From Nitrososphaerota archaeon (GTDB taxonomy: Archaea; Thermoproteota; Nitrososphaeria; Nitrososphaerales; JAGGXQ01): DNA of 10,656 nt. Below the pieces are notes generated by a model. It saw only the letters and a list, made by a program, of their open reading frames with translations. It did not search any database and had not been told where the DNA came from. Location of the stretch: contig JAGGXQ010000004.1 of NCBI GenBank assembly GCA_021162925.1, forward strand, positions 1 to 10,656. The letters are read 5' to 3'. Shown piece after piece: positions 1-7,024 of this stretch (the stretch's first letter is position 1; every line of letters starts with the position of its first letter). The translations under genes were made by a program, and so were the position numbers.

Positions 1-77
1 GCATCCTAGAGGAGGCCGAAAGATTGCTGGTGAAGAAGGCGGCTTCGAAGCCCGTCGAACTCGAACTCATAAGATAA
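1..77 (+). CDS. 3' end of an unidentified gene (truncated by window start)
   Basis: An open frame enters from the left edge with the first full codon at position 3 and stops with TAA at 75-77. It gives a 24-residue C-terminal tail, ILEEAERLLVKKAASKPVELELIR, which is helix-like, rich in Glu, Lys and Leu, and uses AAG and GAG codons as the neighbouring genes do. The tail overlaps the end of the minus-strand protease gene by 11 bp (67-77), as the other convergent pairs here also overlap. Too little is present to name a family. Another plus frame is also open over this stretch, but its Arg/Gly/Thr-rich translation looks less like protein. Confidence 0.55.
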   Translation, partial: ILEEAERLLVKKAASKPVELELIR

Positions 78-939
78 AGTACTTCAGGGCATCGTCGAGC
101 GTCTTTACCTCCACGACCTCCATCCCGTACTTCTTGAAGTACTCGCCGCGATCGATGAGCTTGGGCTTGTAGGTTATGATTATGAGCCCACCTATCTCAT
201 GCTTCTCTGGGTAGTAGACGAGCTCCTTCTTCTGCCCCTCTGGAACTAGGAAGAGCTTCATCCCGCTCTTGGCGGCCGCTTCGCCCTTCTCGAGCACCCC
301 GCCCACCTTCCCTATGCTACCATCCGGGTTTATGGTGCCGGTCATCACCACGCTGCCGTTCAGCTTCCTCCCCGTCATGTAGGAGTAGAAGAGGACCGCC
401 ATCGCCCCTCCCGCGCTGGGCCCGTCGACCACGTCGACCTTATCCTTCGCCTTGACGGAGAAGATCACGTCGTACTTCGACGTATCCAATCCTAGCTTCT
501 CGCTCACCACCTTGACCGCGGTCCTAGCAGCAGTCTGGAAGTCGACCCCCATCTTAGGGCTCGTACTCACCAGAACCCTACCCGATCCGGGTCTCACCTC
601 CAAAACTATCTCCATGAGCGTCCCCTCGAACTTCCTAAAGCCGCCCTCGTAAACGGTTTTCACCGCCACGGCGTTTATGCACTCGAGCTTCGATACCGGA
701 GGGCCCACGCTACCCGAAGGGCTCGTGCTCGTGAGGAGCGACTTGTAGTAGTTCAGGGTCGAGTTCAGCATGGAGTTCTCCTTCTGCAACCTCTCGAGCG
801 CTAACCTGTACTGCTCGAGGGTCGAGTTCAGCAATTCGTTCTGCTCCTCGTAAGCCCTGAGCCTGTAGTAGAAGGCGGCGTTCAACCCCAAGCTCAAGAC
901 GAGCAGGATCGTGAGCAGGGCGTATGCGACCCTCCCCAT
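67..939 (-). CDS. Membrane-anchored S16 (Lon-domain) serine protease without an ATPase domain
   Basis: The protein has three parts. One hydrophobic segment (about residues 7-26 counted from TTG 945) is followed by a Leu/Glu/Asn-rich coiled coil (about 30-70), then by a Lon proteolytic domain (about 88-290). The catalytic Ser is S177 in GPSAGG and the Lys is K220 in GGVLEKG. Their 43-residue spacing equals that of S679/K722 in E. coli Lon. No Walker motif or AAA+ domain exists, so this is a stand-alone Lon-type peptidase, probably degrading or processing proteins at the membrane. Sequons N-S-T at N40 and N61 would fit an outward-facing domain, but the RLR after the helix argues the other way. 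Two starts are possible: ATG at 939, used here, or TTG at 945, which adds two residues. Neither has a Shine-Dalgarno; AT-rich boxes suit either as a leaderless start. Confidence 0.88.
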   Translation of the reverse strand: MGRVAYALLTILLVLSLGLNAAFYYRLRAYEEQNELLNSTLEQYRLALERLQKENSMLNSTLNYYKSLLTSTSPSGSVGPPVSKLECINAVAVKTVYEGGFRKFEGTLMEIVLEVRPGSGRVLVSTSPKMGVDFQTAARTAVKVVSEKLGLDTSKYDVIFSVKAKDKVDVVDGPSAGGAMAVLFYSYMTGRKLNGSVVMTGTINPDGSIGKVGGVLEKGEAAAKSGMKLFLVPEGQKKELVYYPEKHEIGGLIIITYKPKLIDRGEYFKKYGMEVVEVKTLDDALKYFIL

Positions 940-957
940 AGCCAAGCTACGCTTTTA

Positions 958-976
958 CGGATAAAAAACTTTTAAC
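958..976. promoter_or_regulatory. Shared AT-rich divergent promoter
   Basis: The gap between the S16 protease and the DUF354 gene contains one AT-rich block, ATAAAAAACTTTTAA at 961-975. TTTTAA (970-975) is centred about 26-27 nt from the TTG start at 999 on the plus strand, and, read as TTAAAA, about 27-28 nt from the TTG at 945 on the minus strand. On the minus strand TTTTTTAT (961-968) would instead place the start of transcription near ATG 939. This is the spacing expected between a TATA box and the start site of leaderless archaeal mRNAs. Promoter use is inferred. Confidence 0.5.
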
Positions 977-998
977 CCTATCTCGGAACTTGTGAAGG

Positions 999-2018
999 TT
1001 GAAGGTCTGGATCGATCTGCTCACGCCGAAGCAGGCGATGATGGCCAAGCACCTCTCCGAAGAGTTCGAGCGGTTGGGCTTCGAGGTCGTCATGACGACC
1101 AGGAGGTACGGGCAGGTCCTAGGGGCCGTCGAGCTTCTAGGGATCGACGCGAAGGCGATAGGCGAATACGGGTACGGGCTCGAAGAGAAGCTGAGGTTGA
1201 GCCTGGAGAGGGCCGGCCTGCTCTTGAACTTTGCCAAGGATGAGAGGCCCGACCTGTGCTTTCACTTCCTATCCCCGGAGGCGGCGAGGGTCTCCTTCGG
1301 CCTCGGCATCCCCTCGTTCGCGGAGAGCGACTCCCCTCATGCAGAAGCCACCTCCAGGCTTACCGTCCCCCTCTCGACCTACCTGTTCACCCCTTGGATA
1401 ATACCTAAGGGTGCCTGGGCCAGATACGGCATCTCAAGGGATAGGATAATCAAGTACAGGGCATTGGACCCGATGGCCTGGCTCAAGGGCGTAGAGCCCG
1501 AAGAGCCGGAAGAGCTCGTGCTGGTCAGGATGGAGGAGGCGAGGTCTTCTTACCTGCTCGATAAGAGAGGGATCACCGAAGAGCTCGTCGATAGGCTGTC
1601 GAAGGCCCACAGGGAGCTGAAGTTCGTTGTCCTATCCAGGTACGGTGAAGTCGGCAGGAGGGAGAACGTGGAGGTCCTGAGGTTCTCTAACGCGCTAGAG
1701 CTGCTGAGGAAGGCCAAGGTCGCCATCCTGGGAGGGGGCACGATGACCCAAGAGGCGGCGCTCCTCGGCATACCCACCATATCCACCTACCCTTCGACCT
1801 ACCTCATAGAGGAGAGGTATCTGATACCCAAAGGCTTCGTTTCGAAGGTCGGGAGCGTCGAAGAAGGGGTAAGGGAGTTCGAAAGGATCGTCGGAGATTA
1901 CGCCAGGGTTAGGAGGGAGTGCGAGAAGAAGGCCGAGGATGAGAGGAAGAGGATGATCGATCCGGCGCCGTTCATAACCTCCAAGGTCGAATCCCTTATG
2001 TCATCTCTGAAGCCTTGA
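999..2018 (+). CDS. DUF354 (COG1817) GT-B-like protein
   Basis: This 339-residue protein begins MKVWIDLLTPKQ, the usual opening of DUF354, an archaea-rich family with a MurG/UDP-GlcNAc-epimerase-like GT-B fold. The glycine-rich stretch GGGTMTQEAALLGIPTIS at 245-262 is the family's C-terminal nucleotide-sugar-type loop. An FAESDSPHAEA motif lies at 108-118. Length is normal for the family. The role is unproven; a glycosyltransferase or sugar-nucleotide enzyme in surface glycan synthesis is the usual guess. TTG at 999 is the earliest possible start because an in-frame TGA lies at 993-995, and it yields the expected family N-terminus. No Shine-Dalgarno is visible, and a TTTTAA box about 26 nt upstream suggests a leaderless mRNA. 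The 3' end overlaps the convergent ABC permease gene by 18 bp. Confidence 0.85.
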   Translation: MKVWIDLLTPKQAMMAKHLSEEFERLGFEVVMTTRRYGQVLGAVELLGIDAKAIGEYGYGLEEKLRLSLERAGLLLNFAKDERPDLCFHFLSPEAARVSFGLGIPSFAESDSPHAEATSRLTVPLSTYLFTPWIIPKGAWARYGISRDRIIKYRALDPMAWLKGVEPEEPEELVLVRMEEARSSYLLDKRGITEELVDRLSKAHRELKFVVLSRYGEVGRRENVEVLRFSNALELLRKAKVAILGGGTMTQEAALLGIPTISTYPSTYLIEERYLIPKGFVSKVGSVEEGVREFERIVGDYARVRRECEKKAEDERKRMIDPAPFITSKVESLMSSLKP

Positions 2019-2747
2019 GAATATCGTCCTTCTGTGAAGCTTCACGGCAACCAGCATCAGGATCAGTACCATGATGACGGTGATCGAGGCATCTAGGCCC
2101 ATGTCGAAGTAGCCTCCAAAGTAGAGCCACTTGAAGAAATCGGCCGGGTAGGTGAGCGGGGATACCAGGGCGATCGGCATGGCCCAGCTGGGCATCTTAT
2201 CCAGCGGTATCAGAACCCCGCTCACGAATATCAGGGGCAGCTTTATCGTATTCGCCAGGAGGATCACGTCTGCCGGGATATCCGTAGGGAGGGCGGAGAA
2301 TATCATCCCCATGGCGGAGAACCCTAGGGATGTGAGGAGGATCATGCCCACCAGATACGCTGGGTTGTTCGGAAAAGCTCCCATTAGCATCCCTATCACG
2401 ACCGGGGGTATGGAGAAGATGAGCCCGAATAGGGTCGATGCGGCCATGTCCCCCGCCAGCACCGTGGTTATGGTAACCGGTCTGGTCAGAAGCATCTCAA
2501 GGGTCTTCTGCCTCGTCTCCCAAGGGGGTATCACCGGGGTTACCGACGATGAGGTGAAGAAGAGGGTCATTATGAGCAGGGATGGTATGCCCTCCCTCAC
2601 GCCGAAGCCCCTCCCGGCATAAAAGGCGATCCAGAGGAAGAGCGGGAATATAACGCCCATCAGGACTATCGGCCCCTTCATGTAGTACACCTTTATGTCC
2701 TTGTAGCATATCCCCCAAACCCTCCTGGCGAACTTGAAGTCCATCAT
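2001..2747 (-). CDS. ABC-2 type transporter permease
   Basis: This 248-residue integral membrane protein has about six hydrophobic segments, near residues 26-44, 54-72, 97-122, 130-151, 160-182 and 219-236. The intracellular ETRQKTLEMLLTRPVT stretch (77-92) and the late signature FVSGVLIPLDKMPSW (174-188) followed by SPLTYPADF are typical of ABC-2 permeases of the DrrB/NodJ type. Its start overlaps the stop of the ATPase gene as ATGA (2744-2747), a mark of translational coupling, so the two form one exporter. A second ATG one codon later is equally possible. Substrate is unknown; drugs, lipids or polysaccharides are typical for the class. The last 18 bp overlap the convergent DUF354 gene, a possible but unproven hint of a surface-glycan link. 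Confidence 0.88.
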   Translation of the reverse strand: MMDFKFARRVWGICYKDIKVYYMKGPIVLMGVIFPLFLWIAFYAGRGFGVREGIPSLLIMTLFFTSSSVTPVIPPWETRQKTLEMLLTRPVTITTVLAGDMAASTLFGLIFSIPPVVIGMLMGAFPNNPAYLVGMILLTSLGFSAMGMIFSALPTDIPADVILLANTIKLPLIFVSGVLIPLDKMPSWAMPIALVSPLTYPADFFKWLYFGGYFDMGLDASITVIMVLILMLVAVKLHRRTIFSRLQR

Positions 2748-3661
2748 TTCGCCCCGACTATCCTCATGAATACCTCGGCCATGCTGGGCTCCGAGGTCCT
2801 AACCCTCTCTATCTTCAGTCCCTTCGCCCTGGCGTAATCCACGATCCTGCCTATGACTTCGCCCGGCTCCTTGCAGACCACCAGCAGCTTCCTCCCGCCG
2901 AGCTTGAACTCGTAGTCTCCGAGTATCTCCTTCACGTCGCCGCCCACCTCCCTGTCGAAGACCACCGAGAGGTATAGGTATCCGCCGGTCTTTATCTTCA
3001 ACTCGTCGGGGCTCCCCATGGCCACGATCCTTCCCTTGTCGATTATCGCAACCCTATCACATATCGCCCCGGCCTCCTCTACGTTATGGGTCGTGAGGAA
3101 GACCGTGACCCCTTCCCTGCTGAGCTCCGATATCAGCTCGTGTATCTTCCTGACGCTGAACACGTCCAGCCCGGAGGTCGGCTCGTCCAAGAACAGGACC
3201 CTAGGCCCCCCTATGAGCGCCATGGCTATCAAAAGCTTCTGCTTCATCCCCTTCGAGAAGCCCCTGACCTTCCTATCCTTGACCTCCTCGATCCCCAGGA
3301 GCTTCAGGAGGCTCATCCCCCTCTCCCTTATCTCCTTGCCCGGCAGGGCGTAGAGCATGCCGACCAGGCGGAGGTTGTCCCAAGCCGATAGGTCTGGGTA
3401 AGGGTTGGACTCCTCCGGAACCACGCCTATGAGCTCCCTCGCCTCGATGGGGTTCTTAATGACGTCGTATCCCATTATGAAGGCTTTGCCACCATCGGGC
3501 TTCAGCAGGCCGACGAGCATCCTTATCGTCGTCGTCTTCCCGGCGCCGTTGGGCCCTAGGAAGCCGAAGACTTCTCCCTCTCTTACTGAAAAGCTCACTC
3601 CGTTTACGGCCGCAACGCCGTTGAAGCTCTTCTTCAGCTCCCTCGCCTCTATGGCGTTCAT
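2744..3661 (-). CDS. ABC transporter ATP-binding protein (DrrA/CcmA type)
   Basis: This is a 305-residue nucleotide-binding subunit. Walker A is GPNGAGKT (36-43), the signature loop is FSKGMKQK (135-142) in place of LSGGQ, Walker B is VLFLDEPTSGLD (155-166), and the H-loop is H192 in LTTHNVEEA. A C-terminal DUF4162-like domain runs from about 228 to 303. At the Q-loop position the protein reads VVPEES, with E83 where many family members have Gln. I believe this also occurs in related archaeal exporters, so it need not abolish activity. The protein would power the permease encoded immediately downstream. The start is ATG 3661, preceded by GGTGA with a short spacer, and a TATA-like GTTTTAAAT lies about 45-50 nt upstream, so this mRNA appears to have a leader. 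Confidence 0.92.
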   Translation of the reverse strand: MNAIEARELKKSFNGVAAVNGVSFSVREGEVFGFLGPNGAGKTTTIRMLVGLLKPDGGKAFIMGYDVIKNPIEARELIGVVPEESNPYPDLSAWDNLRLVGMLYALPGKEIRERGMSLLKLLGIEEVKDRKVRGFSKGMKQKLLIAMALIGGPRVLFLDEPTSGLDVFSVRKIHELISELSREGVTVFLTTHNVEEAGAICDRVAIIDKGRIVAMGSPDELKIKTGGYLYLSVVFDREVGGDVKEILGDYEFKLGGRKLLVVCKEPGEVIGRIVDYARAKGLKIERVRTSEPSMAEVFMRIVGAK

Positions 3662-3703
3662 CCTTTCACCGAAATCCTCTCGTCCAATTCCGTGCGATAG
3701 CTT

Positions 3704-3713
3704 GATTTAAAAC
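3704..3713 (-). promoter_or_regulatory. TATA-like box of the ABC exporter operon
   Basis: GTTTTAAATC on the minus strand is centred about 48 nt before the ATPase start. With a start site about 26 nt downstream it predicts a leader of about 20 nt, long enough to hold the GGTGA ribosome binding site at 3666-3670. Inferred from spacing only. Confidence 0.4.
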
Positions 3714-3737
3714 TTACTTTTTGGCGAGCGGTAAAGG

Positions 3738-3744
3738 TTATTTT
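3738..3744 (+). promoter_or_regulatory. TATA-like box of the FAD oxidoreductase gene
   Basis: TTATTTT is centred about 27 nt before ATG 3768, and no Shine-Dalgarno precedes that ATG. The arrangement fits a leaderless mRNA. A stronger-looking TTTAAA at 3706-3712 lies further upstream and could serve this strand as well. Confidence 0.38.
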
Positions 3745-3767
3745 CGGTAGGTGCCGCAAGCCCTGGG

Positions 3768-4766
3768 ATGAAGGTCGCGATAGTCGGGGCGGGGGTATCG
3801 GGCTCTTACCTCCTCTCCAGGCTGGAGGGGCACGACGTAAAGGCCTTCGAGCTCTTCAGTCGCGAGGAATACGATCCTGTATGCGCCTGGGGTACGAGCA
3901 GATACGCCATGAAGGAGTTCTCGAAGAGGGTGGGGCTGAACTTCGAAGACTACATCCTGCATGTGGGCAAGGAGCTCGTGATGGATCTGGGGAGGATAGG
4001 GAAGGGCGAGCTGAGGCTGAAGCTCTCGGGTCTGTGCACCTTCGACAAGAGGAGGTATCAGCTCGACCTGCTGAAGGGGAGGGACGTGGAGTTCGGGAAG
4101 AGGTTCGATAAGGGGGACTACGACCTAGTCATAGATGCGACCGGGGTTTCGAGGGCGATGCTCCCGAAGGCCGAAGACCTCTTGGTTCCGTGCTACCAAT
4201 ACCTCGTCAAGTTCAGGGAGCCGCCGTTCGACGACTTCAGGCTCACGATCTTGGAGACCATGACCGGATACCTCTGGTACTTCCCCCTGGGCGGCAACCT
4301 GTTTCACGTCGGTGGCGGGGACGTGTTCGGGAGGCATAAGGCCCCCTTGGACGAATTCGTGAAGAAGCATGGAGGTGAAGTGCTCAAGGCTTCGGGGAAG
4401 GCGGTCAGGATAACCCCACCAGAGCTCGCCCAACCGTTCTACTCGAACGGGGTCGTAGGGGTCGGGGAAGCGATAGGGACGGTCCACCCGATATTCGGGG
4501 AGGGCATAATACCGAGCCTTCAGTCCAGCGAGCTCCTGGCCGAGCACCTATTCGACCTTGAGGGATACAGGAAGGCCGTGATCAAGAAGTTCGCCCCTTT
4601 CAAGAGCCCGTTCAAGGTGGTGAAGGCCTTCGTAGAGGGGAGGTTCAGCTTCTCCAAGATGCTCAAGGACCTGGTGAGGATGTTCGTCGACGTGAAGCTG
4701 AACGAAAAAAGGTATGGGGTCAGGGTCGGGCTGGAGGATATGCTCTTACCCTTCAAGCGATTTTAG
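3768..4766 (+). CDS. FAD-dependent oxidoreductase, geranylgeranyl reductase-like
   Basis: This is a 332-residue flavoprotein. The N-terminal Rossmann motif is GAGVSG (7-12). DATG at 123-126 and GEAIGTVHPIFGEGI at 233-247 are the second and third FAD contacts of the p-hydroxybenzoate-hydroxylase fold. YLWYFPLG at 168-175 matches the YxWxFPxG signature of geranylgeranyl reductases, which saturate prenyl chains of archaeal lipids or quinones. The protein is shorter than typical archaeal geranylgeranyl reductases (around 390-450 residues), so the exact substrate is uncertain. A prenylated lipid or quinone is most likely, and a distant halogenase or cyclase-like role cannot be excluded. It stands alone on the plus strand between divergent and convergent neighbours and overlaps the end of the aminopeptidase gene by 21 bp. 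Confidence 0.78.
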   Translation: MKVAIVGAGVSGSYLLSRLEGHDVKAFELFSREEYDPVCAWGTSRYAMKEFSKRVGLNFEDYILHVGKELVMDLGRIGKGELRLKLSGLCTFDKRRYQLDLLKGRDVEFGKRFDKGDYDLVIDATGVSRAMLPKAEDLLVPCYQYLVKFREPPFDDFRLTILETMTGYLWYFPLGGNLFHVGGGDVFGRHKAPLDEFVKKHGGEVLKASGKAVRITPPELAQPFYSNGVVGVGEAIGTVHPIFGEGIIPSLQSSELLAEHLFDLEGYRKAVIKKFAPFKSPFKVVKAFVEGRFSFSKMLKDLVRMFVDVKLNEKRYGVRVGLEDMLLPFKRF

Positions 4767-6203
4767 AAATTCGACCGCAAGCCTCACCCCGAACCCGGTC
4801 GCCCCTTTCGGGGTGTAGCTCTTCTCCGTGCTGGTCTCTTGGGTCCAGGCAACCCCTGCTATGTCGAGGTGAACCCAAGGCTTTTCGTCCACGAATTTGC
4901 TCAGAAATGCCGCTGCGGTTATGGCGCCCGCAGGCCTGCCGCCCACGTTCTTCAAGTCGGCTATCTCGCTCTTTATCTGCTCGTAGTACTCGTCCCAGAG
5001 CGGCAGCCTCCATACCCTCTCCCCTATCTCATCCCCAAGCTTGGAAAGCTTCTCCGCATACTCGTCGCGGTTCGTGAACAGGCCCGCCGCCTTCGTGCCC
5101 AAGGCTATCACGCAAGCCCCGGTGAGGGTAGCGAAGTCGATGATGAGCTTCGGGTTGTAGTTCTTAACGGCGTAGGCCAAGGCATCGGCGAGGATGAGCC
5201 TCCCCTCGGCGTCGGTGTTTATTATCTCCGCGGTCTTGCCGTTGTAGAACCTGATCACGTCCCCAGGCCTGTAGGAGGCGCCGCTCGGCATGTTCTCTGC
5301 CGCTGGAACGACCCCGACCACGTTTATCGGCAGCTTCAGCTTCGCGATCGCCTTCATTATGCCCATAACGACCGCTCCTCCGGACTTGTCGTACTTCATC
5401 TCCTCCATCCTCTCCGAAGGCTTTATCGAGATGCCCCCGCTGTCGAAGGTTATCCCCTTGCCGACCAGGGCGTAGAACTCGCCTTCCCCTCCCCTGTACT
5501 CCATCACTATGAGCCTCGGCTTCCTCTCGCTCCCGCTACCGACGGCCAACAGGCCACCCATTCCCTTCAGCTCATCCCCCTTCAGAACCTTCACCCTGAT
5601 CCCTCCCCCTTCGAGCCCTTTCGCCACTTCCGCCATCTTTTCGGGGTACATCTCGTTGCTTGGAGTGTTCGAAACGTCCCTGGCGAACTTCACCGCATCG
5701 GCCATGACCCTTGCCTCCTCGAGCTCCTTGGAGAACTCCCCTTCTTTGACGAGTATCACGCCACGCTTCACCTCCTTCTCCTCCTTCTTGTATCCGAAGC
5801 TGTAGAGCGCGAGCTCCATCCCTTCGGCCATAGCCTTCACCTTCCCATCCATGCCCATTTTATCCCCGTAGGGCGCCGCAACCCCGAAGCTCTCTACCCC
5901 TAGCTCCTTGGCCTTCTTCGCGGCGTTGCCAGCCACCTGCATCACCCTCTCGAACGTAAGCTCCGAAGACTTCCCAGCGCCTAGGACCAAAACCCTCTTC
6001 GCCTTCACCTCCTTGCTGAAGAGGAGCATCTCCTTCCCCAGCTCGGGCTTGAACTCCCCCCTCTCCACCATCCTTTTGAGCTCCCCTCCTAGCAGGGAGT
6101 CGAGCTCGGATGAGAATCCATCGAAAAGGTCCTCGAAGACGGGAACGGCAACCGCTTCCGCTTCCAGCTCTTTAAGTTCCCCTCTCACTACCTCGAGATC
6201 CAT
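4746..6203 (-). CDS. pepA: Leucyl aminopeptidase (peptidase family M17)
   Basis: This 485-residue cytosolic enzyme removes N-terminal residues from peptides using two metal ions and is normally a hexamer. All key residues are present: K249 and D254 in VGKGITFDSGG, K261, D272 in MKYDKSGG, and D331, E333 and R335 in the family signature NTDAEGRL. Each sits exactly 21 positions before its counterpart in E. coli PepA (K270, D275, K282, D293, D352, E354, R356), so alignment in the catalytic half is gap-free. The N-terminal macro-like domain covers about residues 1-165. The start is ATG 6203, without a Shine-Dalgarno but with TTAAAATA centred about 26 nt upstream, consistent with a leaderless mRNA. 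Its likely role is general peptide turnover. No link to the flavin cluster across the divergent promoter is apparent. Confidence 0.95.
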   Translation of the reverse strand: MDLEVVRGELKELEAEAVAVPVFEDLFDGFSSELDSLLGGELKRMVERGEFKPELGKEMLLFSKEVKAKRVLVLGAGKSSELTFERVMQVAGNAAKKAKELGVESFGVAAPYGDKMGMDGKVKAMAEGMELALYSFGYKKEEKEVKRGVILVKEGEFSKELEEARVMADAVKFARDVSNTPSNEMYPEKMAEVAKGLEGGGIRVKVLKGDELKGMGGLLAVGSGSERKPRLIVMEYRGGEGEFYALVGKGITFDSGGISIKPSERMEEMKYDKSGGAVVMGIMKAIAKLKLPINVVGVVPAAENMPSGASYRPGDVIRFYNGKTAEIINTDAEGRLILADALAYAVKNYNPKLIIDFATLTGACVIALGTKAAGLFTNRDEYAEKLSKLGDEIGERVWRLPLWDEYYEQIKSEIADLKNVGGRPAGAITAAAFLSKFVDEKPWVHLDIAGVAWTQETSTEKSYTPKGATGFGVRLAVEFLKSLEG

Positions 6204-6225
6204 ATCAAAGGCTGGCCGATGACGG

Positions 6226-6233
6226 TATTTTAA
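6226..6233 (-). promoter_or_regulatory. TATA box of pepA
   Basis: TTAAAATA on the minus strand is centred about 26 nt before the ATG at 6203. No ribosome binding site lies between, which points to transcription starting at or next to the start codon. Confidence 0.5.
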
Positions 6234-6299
6234 GGTTCGTTCGGGTTGAATAACATCGGCACCGCATCCTCAATAGAAGAATTTACGCTAACGAAGCTC

Positions 6300-6308
6300 T
6301 TAAATATA
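6300..6308 (+). promoter_or_regulatory. TATA box of the flavin respiratory cluster
   Basis: TTAAATATA is a good archaeal TATA box, centred 26 nt before ATG 6330. The intervening sequence has no Shine-Dalgarno, so the first cluster gene is probably read from a leaderless mRNA, while downstream genes carry ribosome binding sites. The rest of the 126-bp divergent gap (6204-6329) shows no clear operator repeat. Confidence 0.55.
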
Positions 6309-6329
6309 ACCCTCTTTAAAAAGTAGGAC

Positions 6330-7013
6330 ATGGCCGCCTTAAAAGACGAGGGAAGCACAAGGCGTGACTTTATCAAGGGATTGGTGGTGGTTGGGGTTGC
6401 GACGGCTCTAGGAGTGGCGCAAGCGAGGTTGGGCGGGTTGAAGCCCGCCGAAGGGGCTGAAACGGGCGGAGAGCACAAGCGCTGGGGGATGGTGATAGAC
6501 CTGACGAAGTGCATCGGTTGCCATTCGTGCGTTAAGGCGTGCAAGGAGACGCACAACCTCCCCGACGGGGTGGCGTGGAACCACGTGTACAAGGTCGGCG
6601 AGAAGGACGGGAGGGTCTACTGGCTTCCCACCCTTTGCATGCACTGCGAAAACCCGCCATGCCTCACAGCTTGCCCGACGGGTGCGACGTACAAACGTGA
6701 GGACGGAATAGTCCTGGTCGACTGGTCTAAGTGCGTTGGATGCGGGGTTTGCACCTGGGCATGCCCCTACGGTGCACGCCAGATCGATCCCATCAGCGGC
6801 TTCGCCACCAAGTGCACCTTATGCTACGATAGGGTGGACAAGGGGCTCGAACCCGCATGCGTGGAAGCCTGCCCGGTGCACGCCAGGATCTTCGGGGACC
6901 TGAACGACCCTGAAAGCGAGGTGAGCAAGGTTTCGAAGGCAGCTGGCGAAAAGCTGTTCGTGCTGCATCCGGAGATGGGCACGGACCCCTCGGTCCGCTA
7001 CATCAAACCCTAG
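6330..7013 (+). CDS. Tat-exported four-cluster [4Fe-4S] electron-transfer subunit (DmsB/NrfC/PsrB family)
   Basis: This 227-residue protein begins with a twin-arginine signal, STRRDFIKG (R11, R12), followed by a hydrophobic stretch to about 31. It therefore directs its own export rather than riding with a catalytic partner as DmsB does. Sixteen cysteines form four complete cluster sets: C61/64/67/71, C103/106/111/115, C135/138/141/145 and C162/165/177/181, the order seen in DmsB, NrfC and PsrB. It would wire electrons from the quinol site of the anchor encoded next to the flavin subunits on the outer face of the membrane. No molybdopterin partner is present in the cluster. The CIGCH stretch is part of the first ferredoxin set, not a heme c site. 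The stop codon overlaps the ribosome binding site of the next gene. Confidence 0.93.
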   Translation: MAALKDEGSTRRDFIKGLVVVGVATALGVAQARLGGLKPAEGAETGGEHKRWGMVIDLTKCIGCHSCVKACKETHNLPDGVAWNHVYKVGEKDGRVYWLPTLCMHCENPPCLTACPTGATYKREDGIVLVDWSKCVGCGVCTWACPYGARQIDPISGFATKCTLCYDRVDKGLEPACVEACPVHARIFGDLNDPESEVSKVSKAAGEKLFVLHPEMGTDPSVRYIKP

Positions 7014-7018
7014 GAGGT
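7013..7018 (+). promoter_or_regulatory. Ribosome binding site of the anchor gene
   Basis: GGAGGT starts on the last base of the TAG stop codon of the Fe-S gene and lies six bases before ATG 7025. The spacing indicates coupled translation within the operon. Confidence 0.7.
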
Positions 7019-7024
7019 GGTTGG

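Noticed and set aside
992..1243. Open frame from GTG 992
   Set aside because: It is out of frame with the DUF354 gene over the same bases. Its Arg/Gly-rich translation has no family features.
4839..5903. Long plus-strand open frame (354 codons) opposite pepA
   Set aside because: It lies wholly antisense to a gene with every M17 catalytic residue. Its translation is rich in His, Pro and Arg with no recognisable motif, as expected for a shadow frame in GC-rich DNA.
6511..6526. CIGCH as a cytochrome c heme site
   Set aside because: It is the first half of the ferredoxin pattern CxxCxxCxxxC (C61-C71) in a protein with three further complete cysteine sets.
6230..6592. Minus-strand open frame across the divergent promoter and start of the Fe-S gene
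   Set aside because: It covers a clear promoter region and the Tat/Fe-S coding start, and its translation shows no domain.
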